Positions 39,231 through 50,400 of a stretch of 64,000 nucleotides of DNA are shown one piece after another. Under the pieces are notes generated by a model. The model saw only the letters and a list, made by a program, of their open reading frames with translations. It did no database searches and had not been told where the DNA came from. Made by a program: the position numbers and the translations under genes. The stretch comes from Syngnathus acus (taxonomy: Eukaryota > Chordata > Actinopteri > Syngnathiformes > Syngnathidae), in the NCBI RefSeq assembly GCF_901709675.1, contig NC_051095.1, forward strand, positions 2,460,295-2,524,294, written 5' to 3'. Positions within the stretch are counted from its first letter, which is position 1. Each line of letters begins with the position of its first letter.

Positions 39231-40108
39231 TCCATCCATCCATCCATCCATCCATCCATCCATCCATCCATCCATCCATCCATCCATCCATCCATCTTGT
39301 TCTGCTTATCCGGGCTTGGGTCGCAGGGGCAGCAGCTTTAGGAGGGACTCCCAGCCTTCCCTCTCCCCAGCCACTTCATCCATCTCATTCCAGGGGATCC
39401 CAAGACGTTCCCAGGCCAGCTGAGAGACATAGTCTCTCCAGCGCGTCCTGGGTCGTCCACAGGGTCTCCTACCGGTGGAACATGCCCGGAACACCTCTCC
39501 AGGGAGGCGTCCAGGAGGCATCCTGGTGAGATGCCCGAGCCACCTCATCTGGCTCCTCTCAACGTGGAGGAGCAGCGGCTCTACTCCGAGTCTCTCCCGG
39601 ATGACCAAGTTTCTCACCTTATCTCTAAGGGAGAGCCTGCGGAGGGAACTCATTTCGGCCGGCTGTATTCGGGATCTCGCTCTTTCGGTCACGACCCATA
39701 GCTCGTGACCATAGGTGAGGGTAGGAGCGTAGATGGAGCGGTAAATTGAGAGCTTTGCTTTTGGCTCAGCTCTCGATCTCGCGCTCCATACTGCCCTCAC
39801 TCGTGAACAAGACCCCAAGATACTTAAACTCCTCCGCATTCCTGATTCCACCCTTTTCCGACCGAGGACCATGGACTCGGATTCGGACGTGCTGACCCTC
39901 ATCCCGACCGCTTCCCACCCGGCTGCGAACGGCTCCAGTGAAAGCTGAAGATCACGACTTGAAGAAGCCAACAGCACTACGTCGTCTGCAAAGAGCAGGG
40001 ACGCGATGCTGAGGTCCCCAAACCGGACACCCTCAACGCCTCGGCCGCGCCTAGAAATTCTGTCCGTAAACATGACGAACAGAATCGGTGACAAAGGGCG
40101 GAGATTTA
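39231..40108 (-). mobile_element. LINE (non-LTR retrotransposon) reverse-transcriptase C-terminal fragment
   Basis: A stop-free minus-strand frame of 262 codons (40,094-39,306) carries the RT motif PLSPILFVMF, the catalytic FADDVVLL block, and the downstream MRWLGHLTRMPPGRLPGEVF and GRPRTRWRDYVSQLAWERLG blocks common to a teleost LINE family. The 3' end runs into a (GATG)n tail at 39,296-39,231. The copy is 5'-truncated near 40,108, where an unrelated tandem repeat begins. Small internal deletions relative to the expected motif spacing suggest it is inactive. I leave the clade unassigned. Confidence 0.92.
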
Positions 40109-40111
40109 CAA

Positions 40112-40590
40112 TGGATTATATATGATTGAATTTCAGCATTGGGGAGGTTGGCAAACGTTTTGTTTGGACGCTCCGGAAGGTGCATGGTCAACGCGATTGG
40201 GTGAATTTGATGGCGCAATTGTTTTCTTCTTCTACTTACTCAATTTATTATGTGATTGACCATGGATTATGTCTTTGAACTTTAGCATTGGGGAGGTTGG
40301 CAAACGTTTTGTTTGGACGCTCCGGGAGGTGCATGGTCAACGCGATTGGGTGAATTTGATGGGGCAACTTTTTGTTTCTTCTACTTACTCGATTTATTAT
40401 ATGATTTACAACTGATCATAATATATTAATTAAAATTCATTAATAATTATAAAAATTAATAATTAAAACATTAATATTCTATGATTGAACTTTAGCATTG
40501 GAGATGTTGGCAAACGTTTTGTTTGGACGCTCTGGAAGGTGGTCAAGGCGACTGGGTGAATTTGATGGGGCAACTTTGCATTTGCTTTCA
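40112..40590. repeat. Three diverged tandem copies of a ~150-bp unit
   Basis: The block GGCAAACGTTTTGTTTGGAC occurs near 40,150, 40,300 and 40,509. In each copy it is followed by GCTC-GGAAGGTG and a GGGTGAATTTGATGG block. Copies 1 and 2 are adjacent with a period of about 151 bp; copy 3 is separated by AT-rich sequence. The unit sits between the LINE fragment and the DGK-like exon and does not encode a recognisable product. Confidence 0.88.
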
Positions 40591-40890
40591 TCGCATTGGA
40601 AGCGGTTGGCGCCGCCATCTGGTAGGACAATGCACTGCGGCACAACGTCACACAATAGATTGAGACGACGAGCAGAGCTCGAATGGCCCCCCGCGATGGG
40701 TGAAACTCTCTTGCGTGCACTTTTCAATCAAATGGAGGGGACTTTTTCTCTTTGTGGCCAAAAGACAGGTGGGATTTTCATCGACCCTTTCTTGCATGCA
40801 CTTCTCAATCAAATTGAAGAGACTTTTTTTTTTCTTTTTTGCCAAACGACAGGTGGGATTTTTCTATCGACGTATGTTTCAGCCACTCAC
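40591..40890. other. Spacer with a short internal repeat
   Basis: Two blocks with AAA(A)-GACAGGTGGGATTTT, near 40,760 and 40,845, each preceded by CACTT-TCAATCAAAT, show another small duplication of about 85 bp. No coding content is recognised. Confidence 0.6.
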
Positions 40891-41027
40891 ACCGTTTCAG
40901 AGGTCAAGACTTGGTGTGGGTTGAGAAGCTTGCGGAAGGCGCACAGAAGCTCTTGGCCCTTTTGGCCGCCGCTCGTGGCGTTGACAAACACCAGCAGGGG
41001 GCGCACGTCCTCACTCAGCTGGCTGAG
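40891..41027 (-). pseudogene. Isolated diacylglycerol-kinase (theta-like) catalytic exon
   Basis: On the minus strand, between an acceptor-like CCACTGCAG and a strong donor GTGAGT, the frame encodes RPLLVFVNATSGGQKGQELL followed by CAFRKLLNPHQV. This is the start of the DGK catalytic domain, where the family has PLLVFVNPKSGG and, in DGK theta, CSFRKLLNPHQV. The exon is 137 bp. The conserved PKSGG has become ATSGG, losing the lysine, and the residues after HQV do not match the expected F-D/E-L-x-NGGP. No other DGK exon is visible within several kilobases on either side. A relic of a duplicated exon is the simplest reading; a single exon of a gene with very long introns is possible. Confidence 0.6.
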
Positions 41028-41510
41028 CTGCAGTGGCACTTCAACAGCATCCCATAAGTGACGTTTTGTTGCATACTGGTATTGGCCTTTGTTTTTTTTG
41101 TTGTTCAATTAAAACTGGCACTGCTCTGGTCTGCCCAACGCATTGCCCCGCCCACACCCCCAAACGATTGGCTATTCTATTTTTTTTCTTCTTTTTTTTT
41201 GCGCATCTTAAACACAGTGGCAGTAAACGTAAAAACATCTTTTTATCATTACGATCAATCAATCAAGAGCAAATAATAAATTCTCAAAATAAACGTTGGC
41301 TCCATCCCTGACTTCAATGCTCACAAATTACACATCGCGAGATTGATCGGTTATCAAAATAATGGTCGTCTCCGTGCCTGACGTCAAGGTTCTCACCGGA
41401 CCGACACGGCTCAGGTGTCGTGTCGCTGTAATTCCCGTTTTGGCCACTAGAGGTCCCCCACTAGACTCAAAATTAGTGATGAGATCAGATCTGTTGTCAA
41501 AAAGAAATTA
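41028..41510. other. Spacer without a gene
   Basis: AT-rich, with a T run near 41,178-41,200 and a weak repeat of the CAAAATAA-GTCTCC-TGACGTCAA type near 41,285-41,390. Nothing coding is recognised. Confidence 0.45.
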
Positions 41511-41762
41511 GGAATTTAAATTTAAATTGGAGCAAAAACTAATATGGTTGAAGATATTGTGATTTACCACCCGCTTAAAAAAACAAAACTGGAATTTAAT
41601 TTTAAATTGGAGCAAAAACTAATATGGTTGAAGATATTGTGATTTATCACCCGCTTAAAAAAAACAATTGAAACTGGAATCTAAATTTAAATTGGAGCAA
41701 AAACGAATATGGTTGACGATATTGTGATTTACCCCCCGCCTAAAAAAACAATTAAAACTGAT
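41511..41762. repeat. Three tandem copies of an ~80-85-bp unit
   Basis: ATTGGAGCAAAAACTAATAT occurs at 41,526 and 41,606 and, with one change, at 41,691. It is followed each time by GGTTGA-GATATTGTGATTTA and a CCCGC-TAAAAAA block. Copies 1 and 2 are nearly identical; copy 3 carries several substitutions. Confidence 0.95.
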
Positions 41763-42361
41763 AAAATACATCTTAAAAGTATATAAAATAAATAAAATAT
41801 GTCATTATAAAACAAAAATGACAGAAAAAAACAAAACAAATACAAATAATAGAGGGACACAAGCACTGGAGAAAAAAAAAAGGCTGCACGGGTTCAAATT
41901 GATTGTGTGTTTTGTTTGAACAATTGAACCTCTCTCCCTGAAGTTCTTGAAAATTCAATCGGTGCAAACGTACTCACTGCTAAAAACATCCTTGTTAGGC
42001 CCTTTTTGTGCGAAGCAATGCTGGCTGCGTGTGTTTCATTGCAGGTCACCACGGCTGACAGATGGGGAACGCTAGCGGCAGGCACCGTCTTCCTCTTAAA
42101 GTGTCCAGTCACTCAAACGTGACATCTTGTTCTCCAGCCTCGCTGTCATCAACACCCACACCAATTTGCGACACCTGTTTGCCATTGACCTTCTGACCTT
42201 TTGTGGCAGGGCTGAAATGCAGTGGTATCTTTCTTATTGTTGCTGTGAGTTCCTTTTAAAGGCCAATAAAGGACTTTGCAATTAAGCAGCAGGTGAGCTG
42301 GGCACTCCTCATTCCATTCTGGCACAAAAAGAAGAAAAAAAAAAAAATTCTAATCTATTCA

Positions 42362-43068
42362 GGAAACGTCTGTTCCCAAATTGATACTTGTTTTGTGCCA
42401 GGTGGCAATGTAGCTTTGGTATTTGCTTGTTGCCAACTGATGCCATCTTGCAGGTGCCACGTAAAAGTGAGCCGGGCCGTCGTTTCGGTGTTCCCGTGAA
42501 TGAGTGAGTGGATGTCATTGAAAATAACAATTGTGGATTCACAGAGAGTAAAATTTCTAATGGAGGAAGGTTCAGGACGGGGCTGGCCTGGCGCGACACC
42601 TTTTGATAACCTTGAATGAGACCAAGACAACATGAGAGTGCTGGAAATAGAAACATTTGTTACCAGCAGCATCCTGTCAGAAATATGTCTGGAACAAATT
42701 TAGGTTCCAAGAAAAGGGAGATAAGAAAACGAAACCTAACTCACACTCACGTACACACACGTGCACGTACACACACGTGCACATACACACACAGTCAGTC
42801 ACTTAGGTGCTCTCGTGAATGAGTGAGCGTATGTCACTGAAAAAGACAATGGTGGAATCACAGAGAGTAAAATTCCAATTGATGAAGATTCAGGACAGCA
42901 AGGAAACGGTGCACCACTGAATGACTTTAAATGTAACTAAGACGGCCTGAGCATCATTTACTGGAAAGGGGACCAGAAAGCGAAACCTAACTCACAGGCA
43001 AACCGATACATATTAAGGAAACGTTTGCTCCCAAATTGATACTTGTCTTGCGCCTGGTGGCAAAGTAC
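42362..43068. repeat. Complex local duplication, probable period about 320-330 bp
   Basis: A block with CGTGAATGAGTGAG and ACAGAGAGTAAAAT occurs at 42,488-42,577 and again at 42,808-42,897. A block with CCCAAATTGATACTTGT occurs at 42,362 and 43,018. GCGAAACCTAACTCAC/ACGAAACCTAACTCAC occurs at 42,729 and 42,976. The spacing suggests three original units with part of the middle one lost. CA/CG-rich simple repeats lie at 42,745-42,792. Confidence 0.85.
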
Positions 43069-43093
43069 CATATTGGCCCGAATATAAGTCCGT

Positions 43094-43330
43094 GTGTCAA
43101 AGTCAAAGGTCAAAGTCAAAGTCTGCTTTATTGTCAATTTCTTCACATGCCAGGACACACAAAGAAATTGAAATTACAATCCCACTATCCCACGGTGACA
43201 AGACATAGTACACAATACACATACAAGTAAACAACACAAAAAAAGAAAAACAAGAAGGCACAAACAAGGAATAAATAAGAGTGATGAATGAATAATAAAT
43301 CCATTTTTTTGGGGGGATCCTGAGACAGCC
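43094..43330 (-). mobile_element. Retroposon 3'-end fragment, minus strand
   Basis: Read on the minus strand the segment contains CAATTTCTTTGTGTGTCC, GAAATTGACAATAAAGCAGA and a CTTTGACTTTGAC tail, a pattern common at the 3' ends of teleost non-LTR elements, including an AATAAA signal. It has no coding part. The far boundary is approximate. Confidence 0.6.
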
Positions 43331-44219
43331 CCAATAGCACGCTGGCTAATCGGGAGAGACGATGGCCGTTCCCACGTGGGGCCGGTGGGGGCCATCATTT
43401 GATCGGCTAGAAATGAATGAAATTTTAATCTAGCTTTTAATTCAATGCATTTTCAACTCCACCCGATTCGGAACTACAACACCCATTTTGCATTGCAATT
43501 CTCTTCCCGGTGTCTCAAGTTGGGCGATACCACCCAGGCTGTGATGTACCGAAGTCAAATTCCTTGTTTGGCACGCTCAAACGTGGCGAATAGAAAATCT
43601 TGAACATAAAACATAATTCAACTGCTACAGTAGCCTATTTGTTCTATATTTTAATGATGTATCATCTTTTATTTTCTGTTATAGTCACCCTTGGTCAGCG
43701 CTTAAATATAGTGGAGTCAAGTGACGCGGCGGTATTCCACTATTCTGTGCGCCTGCCATTGGGCCGGTTGGATTTGAAACTCCCGGGCTGGAAAATGGTC
43801 CCAGCACGCCACTGGCCACCCCAACCCCTTGGCTAAAAACCGCCGGTGCCTTTTAGGAAGCCATCCTTCCTGCTACGTGACAACCTGCTCATTTGCCTTT
43901 TTTCGCAAGCAACCGCCCCTGATGTGATGAGAAAATGTCGGCTGATTGAGTGAGCCAATGTTTTTGATCTTTCAGTCAGTCGACGTTGTCATGAGCTGAT
44001 TCCACTCTGACTGATGTCGAGTAAAAAAAAAAAAAAATAAATAAATACTTTTACACATGACTTGGCTTCACTTTAAAACGTAGGTTGAGGTGACCCCAAA
44101 GGTTGTCCCCCTTTCTTGCTTGCGTCCCCCCTTTCCCATAGCGAATAAAATCAGTGGTGTCCAAAGTCTGGACAAAGGTGGCCGAAATGATATCGCGTTC
44201 CATCGCTCAAAGACGCGCA
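43331..44219. other. 5' flank of the lectin gene
   Basis: Mixed sequence ending near an A run at 44,022-44,038. A possible promoter region lies just downstream, where CpG density rises (44,215-44,410), but no TATA box at a convincing distance is evident. Confidence 0.4.
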
Positions 44220-44414
44220 CACGTACAGAGCGTCTCCGCGGGAACGCGCTCTACCAACGGTGCGTTACTCGCGAAGGTGGGGGCCGAGCAGCAGCCGCAG
44301 CAGCAGCAGCCGAGCGAGTGAGCGAGCGCCTGTCGAGCGGGCGGCTGTCCTTGTTTCGAGCGGAACGAGTGCGTGCACCACACCGAGATTTCTGCGTTCA
44401 ATAGCCTCGAGGCC
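44220..44414 (+). promoter_or_regulatory. CpG-rich leader and probable core promoter of the lectin gene
   Basis: This short GC-rich stretch (many CG dinucleotides, GCAGCAGCCGCAGCAGC tract at 44,290) directly precedes the initiator ATG. It stands out from its AT-rich surroundings and fits a TATA-less promoter plus 5' untranslated leader. No start site can be fixed from sequence. Confidence 0.4.
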
Positions 44415-44493
44415 ATGATGACCCCGCCGGCCGCGCGCCTGGCGCTGGTTCTCCTGTCTTGCGTTGTATGGATGTTGTACAGCTGCGCAGACG
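44415..44493 (+). CDS. Lectin gene exon 1: signal peptide
   Basis: The exon encodes MMTPPAARLALVLLSC and continues to YSCADG: a hydrophobic core of about 14 residues followed by a polar end, typical of a secretory signal. The donor is G|GTGAGT, leaving phase 1, which matches the acceptor at 46,104. The first of two adjacent ATGs is used here; the second would be equally effective. Confidence 0.88.
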
Positions 44494-47400
44494 GTGAGTA
44501 CATCGACCAAAATGTACAACTTAATGACAACTTTGGAAGAACTTGTGTGGTTCGGATGGCAGTGCGGATCCGCCGCCGGGTTCAAAATTGGACCGACTTA
44601 GGAAGCTGGGTGAATTGGTCTCAACTATGGGGCGTTTTGGCATTTGAGGAGTTTTTGGACTGTTCTGCGCAAAAGAGTTTGGCTTGATTTTCAACCCAAA
44701 TTCAGTCCACTTTTTGGACCCAAATGCAGTTCTTTTCAAATGGATGCAACAGCGCTTGCTCTTGTGCACGTAATCTTTGTGTTGTGAGTGCAAAGAGTCT
44801 TTTTTACCTGTTTTTATGCCTCTTTAACAAGCTGACATTGATTGCGAGACGCAATGGCACATTCCAACCCCACTCCCCCCTCCCTCGCCCAAATGCGCAC
44901 GGCAACTCGAGAGAAAGAAGTTTGCGAGGAAACGAATCTTAGAATGATTCCGGAACTGAAGTGACAGAGCAGAAGAAAATGATTGTAATGGTTAAATATG
45001 AACATGCGAGAACCCCAATATCACAGGGAGGATGATATACAGCAAGTCCTCAATAATAGACATGTATCAAATATGTTTGGGGAGTAAAAGAGCCCCAGTG
45101 AGGACAAAACGGTGTATCACTTTGTTGGAAAGGCAAACTCCGTTTTCTCCTCACATACTGTCTCGGAAATAAGCAAAGGTTGTACTTAAGAGTAATGACG
45201 ATGTCCGTCCGGTCTGCAACAAAAGTCGTTTAGTCAATGTGGCGCTAAGCACAAGTGATCAAATAATCATTTGAATAGTGATGGAGTGTATCCAGAGCCC
45301 TCCCTGCTCTCTTTTTACCACCAAACAATGTTTCATATCGAATAGGACATGCAACCGACACAATTAGAGGAGCGAATATATCATTTGATCCACTTTGACG
45401 TTAACGTGGCACTTGTTTGTCCATCCCTCCAAACAAAATCAACCAAAACGTCATACGGGCTACTGTCTACGTATATAGCGACGTGCACACGCGTAAGTTA
45501 GCAACACAACTGCACCACTATTGGCTTTAATATTTGCAACCACACATTGCGTTTTTTCTTACCCCAAAAAAGGGGCAAATACGTTGCACTGGAGCGTGTG
45601 TGGGCGGTGGGGCAAAGGAAGTGATAGTCACGAAGATTTGTTACAAGAGGCGTGAAATTCCAACACGTCTTCCTTTGCATAGATTTACCAAAAGATACTT
45701 TGACATTGATGAAAATAAAAAAGAAAAAGCTGGAAGTGGAATCTGTTGACTTCTAGCGCCATCCTGTGGGCAGGAGTTGAGTTAAAAAAACAAAAAACTT
45801 TTTTTCTCCCCGAGAGGCGGCAGAATGACAGAAGTGGACTGTATTTCTTCCCTTTTTTAGACATGTGCAACAGTCCTTGAAATCATTCAGCTTCTTGAAA
45901 CTGTTATCTCGTGACGAAAATGTGTCTTGTTGATTTTTTGGGTGAATACATTATTTTAGTTTGTTTATTTCATGTTATTGTCAGCCATGCAGGTGACGCA
46001 ATTTGAAAACAACTCATTTTGACTTCATTCTTGTCTGTTTGCTGAATTTCTCCTCTTCACCAAATGCTGAAAAATGACCAAGGCAACTTTGCTGTTTCAT
46101 CAGGATCAATCAAGGCATGTGACAACGGATGGACTCTTCACGGCTCCCACTGCTACAAGAAGGACGGGACAACCAACGGTTGGCAGGGGGCTCGTTACGA
46201 CTGCGCCTTAGAGGGCGGCGACCTTGTTTCCATCACCGACGAGACCGTGGAAGACTTTGTGAAGAGGCAAATGGGCGACAAGGCGTTCTGGATCGGACTC
46301 TCCAATCTGGTAAGACCAAAGTGCTGTTGGCTCGCCCTTGGTACGCCATTGACAACCGGGATTGGTTTCGGCAGAACTGCGATGAGGATTGGTGTGAATT
46401 TTTGGAAGCAAAGGAGCTGACTTGGTCCAACAGCAGTATGACGCCGGACTACACCAACTGGGACACGCGTCAAAAGGGAAGGTAAGAAGGTCACCTCTTT
46501 GCGTTCTGTGTCCGGCAAGATGCACAGGAACATTTTGGAACCCTTTCCAAAAATGTGTGAGCAGGTTCAAAAACAGCTTTTGTTTTCTTTTGATCCGAAA
46601 AGAGGCGAATCAACTCCAAATTGGCTCGTTGTGTGTCTCGATTCTCCCCACTTTTCCGCGACAGCTCCAACGTTGCTTCCTGCGCCTATGTCAACCAAGG
46701 AGTGCCCACCTTCAATCAGCCTGGCAAGTGGAGACATGGATCGTGCGGATCCTCCTTGGCGTACATGTGCGAGCGGCCGCTCGACGGTAAGTCTGAACCC
46801 CCGTTGTAATGTTGACGCTGAAAGAAGCAAAGCACAACTACGTCGTCTTTCTGCAGCCTGCTCGAATGGACGTACCTGTTCCCACAAAGAATCTGCTTCC
46901 GTTTACTATCAACTGGAGAGTAAGTGGCAGCGGCGCTTCTTTTCACACCGCACCATCTTTTTGTGCTTTTCTAACGAGGTTCTTTTGGGTTTCAGCTTCC
47001 TTCTGCGACTCTGGCCACTTCCTGTACAAGGACTCTTGTTACCATTTTGGGGAGACACGTGCAACCTGGCAAGCGGCTGAGGATTTCTGCAAGAACAAGG
47101 GAGGTCACCTGGCCAGCGTCCACTCATACGTTGACGGAGAATTTTTGGCTGGTGAGCGAGCGCCAAGGCAAAATGAGCAGGCCAGCAATCGACCCGCAAT
47201 GTTTCACAACAAGTCTTTGTTCTGCTCTCCTCAAGCTCACGAGGGAGCTTATTGGAGTTGGCTGGGACTCAGGAGGAACAATGGCAAATTGGAGTGGAGC
47301 GACGGATCATCCACAGTAAGTGACAAGTGTGCAACAGATCGAGGTCCAAAAAAAGAGGGCAAAAGTTAAAAAGTGTCATTTGAGCAGAACAAAGTTGTGC

Positions 47401-50400
47401 TGAATTAGGAGGACAAATCTGACAAGAATGCTCTCCCTGTCAAATGGTTTGATTTGAATTTGACTTGCCTTGAGTCATGTTACAAGACAAACGGGTTTTT
47501 TCATTTTATGACGATTCAAATGATCATTTAGAAGGAAAAAACAATCAAGTGATCAGTAGAATCAAAGTGCACCTTTCATTTTCCAGGGAAGCATTTGTTG
47601 ATTGAAAAGTGTCAGTCTGAATATGGCAACAATTCTGATTGTTAGAAAGCGGTTATGAAAATGAATTGGAGAGATTTAAATCAATAAAGTGACTTTGAAG
47701 GAATTTGCTGGAAAGCCATCTGAGCAGCTGCAACACCTAACACGCTCAAGTCACGCCCACCCGCTGTGTCCTCCCTCCGCAGAATGATGTCCCGTTGTAT
47801 CCAGAAGGCAAAGAGAACGACTGCGCCCAATTGCTTTCCAATGGTCAAGTTCACATGTATTCTTGCAGTGAGAATCAACAACCCATCTGTCAAAAAGGTC
47901 AGAAAGTCGCGACCTCTCATTTGCCCTTTGTCTTCTGGTCGCTCTCTCATTTTTGATCCTCTCACGTCCTTACAGGCAAGGCCAGAAATTTCTTCGAGTT
48001 TCGTCTGGCGCCGACATCAGAATCAGGTGGGAGTCCTACGCAGGGCCGCATTTTGCTAAGGGTAATATGGGCGACCGCTCAGGGCGCCATACACGTGGCG
48101 AGAGCACTCTCAAAAATAAAAGAAATCTCTTCCATAGCTGACTCACTTCCATCTCAAATCCGTTCAATGGGCACTGGGGCGCCCTTATTGTCGCGTGATG
48201 TCAATTTGCTGCTGAGAGTGGTGTCGTGTCGTGTCGTGGTTCTTTCGTTGGTTCTTCGTGCGTGCGTGTCAGAAGAGCAGCCCTCTCTCTCCTCCCGCCT
48301 GCCTGCTCCAAGCAGGCAAGGGAGGGGGGGACAGCAGAGGCCGGGGAGGAAACGCAAAGGGAGGGTGGCGGGGGCGATTCCAAAGCCACACAACTGCTTC
48401 CAAATGAATTGCCTTTCACTCATCCAAACAATACTACTACCTATCCACATGTAATCAATTTGGTCATGTGAACATTTGACACACAAAAAAGAAAAAAACA
48501 AATGCAAAAAAAAAACGGACAGTGCACGCACTGCGTTATGGCCGCATTACTGTTTGCGATAAAAGCGTGTCAGACAGAAGTGGACTGAATTTCCTCCGTC
48601 CTTTGACATGTCCTTGAAATTATTCAGCATCTTGAAAACGGTTGATGACGATGGTGAGAAGAAAAAAAAAAAAAGTGCCTTGTCGATTTTTTGTGGATCG
48701 ATGATTTCAGACTCAGAATTGGCTTTATTGACCAACTTTGTGCACGGCCAACAGGCAATTTGACTCCGGCTGATCTCAGCCTCTGCCCAACGCTTAAGTT
48801 CCACTTGATTGATCTCATATTGTCAGTCATGCAGGTGACGCAATTTGGCAACAACTGAATTCGGCCGACTTCCTTCTTGTCCGTTTGCTCAATTTGTGTT
48901 TTTCCCCAAACGCTGACAAATGACCAAGGCAACTTTGCTCTTTCATCAGAACCAATCATTCCTGAGCCAACATGTAACGCAAAAGTCGGATGGACTCTTC
49001 ACGGCTCCCACTGCTACAAGACGATGGCGCCAACCAACGGTTGGCTGGGCGCTCGTTACGACTGCCTCTGGGAGGGCGGCGACCTTGTTTCCATCACCTC
49101 CAAGGACGAGGAAGACTTTGTGAAGAGGCAAATGGGCGACAAGCCCTTCTGGATCGGACTCTCCAATCTGGTAAGACCAAAGTGCTGTTGGCTCGCCATT
49201 GCTACGCCATTGACAACCGGGATTGGTTTCGGCAGAAGTGCGACGAGGACTGGTGTTGGTTTTTTGAAGCGGGAGCAAAGGAGTTGACTTGGTCCAACAC
49301 CAGTATGACGCCGGACTACACCAACTGGGACCCGCGTCAAGACGGACGGTAAGAAGGTCACCTCTTTGCATTCGGTGTCAGGAGAGATGCACAGGAACAC
49401 TTTGGAACCCCTTTCCAAAAGTGTGTGAGCAGGTTCAAAACCAGCTTTTGTTTTCTTTTTATCCGAAAAGAGGAGAATCGACTCCAATTTGGCTTGTCGT
49501 GTGTCTCATTTTCCCCCACTTTTCCCCGACAGCTCCAACGTTGCTTCCTGCGCCTACGTCAACCAAGGTGTGTACCATCACAGTCAGCCTGGAAAGTGGA
49601 GACATGGATCGTGCCAATCCTCCTTGGCATACATGTGCAAGTGGTCGCCCGATGGTGAGTCTGTCTCTTCTTGAGATGTTGACGCTGAAAGGAGGAAAAA
49701 TTGCAATCACGTCGTCCTCCTGCAGACTGCCCGGACGGATGGCCGTGTTCCTACAAAGACTTGGGTTTCCGTTACAATCGAGTTGAGAGTGAGCGGCAGC
49801 GACGCTTCTTCTTTCTACACCCGCAGCGTCTCGTTGTGGTTGTCTCATGAGTTTCTCTTGGGTTCCAGCTTCTTTCTGCGACCCTGGCTTGTTCCTGTAC
49901 AAGGACTCGTGTTACCATTTTGAGGGGACACGTACAAACTGGAAAGCGGCTGAGAATTTGTGCAAAGGCAAGAAAGGTCACCTGGCCAGCGTCCACTCAC
50001 AGGTTGACGGGCAATTTTTGGCTGGTGAGCGAGCGCCAAGGCAAACTGAGCAGGCCAGCAATCGAGCCGCAATGTTTCACAACAAGTCTTTGTTCTGCTC
50101 TCCTCAAGCTCACATGGGACCAGGATATTGGTCTTGGCTGGGACTCAGCCGGAACCATGGCGACTTGGAGTGGTGCGACGGATCAACTACAGTAAGTGAC
50201 ACGTGTGCAACAGATCGAGGTCCAAAAAGTTGTCAATTGGCCAGAATGCAGCCGACATGTTAGAAGGCAAAAGTTAAAAAGTGTCCTTTGAGCAGAACAA
50301 AGTTGTGTTGAATTAGGAGGACAAATCTGACAAGAATGCTCTGCCTGTCAAATGGTTTGATTTGAATCAGACCTGCCTTGAGTGGTGTTCCAAGACAAAC

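Noticed and set aside
39231-39296. (CATC)n run read as a tandem peptide repeat (IHPS or MDGW)
   Set aside because: It is the simple-repeat tail of the adjacent LINE, not coding.
44273-44404. Plus-strand frame upstream of the lectin ATG rich in Ala and Arg
   Set aside because: It is GC-rich leader sequence with CAG/CCG repeats and no start in phase with the lectin frame.
46499-47080. Long alternative frame across lectin introns and exons (193 codons)
   Set aside because: It reads through splice sites and a shifted CTLD exon. The phased exon model explains the region better.
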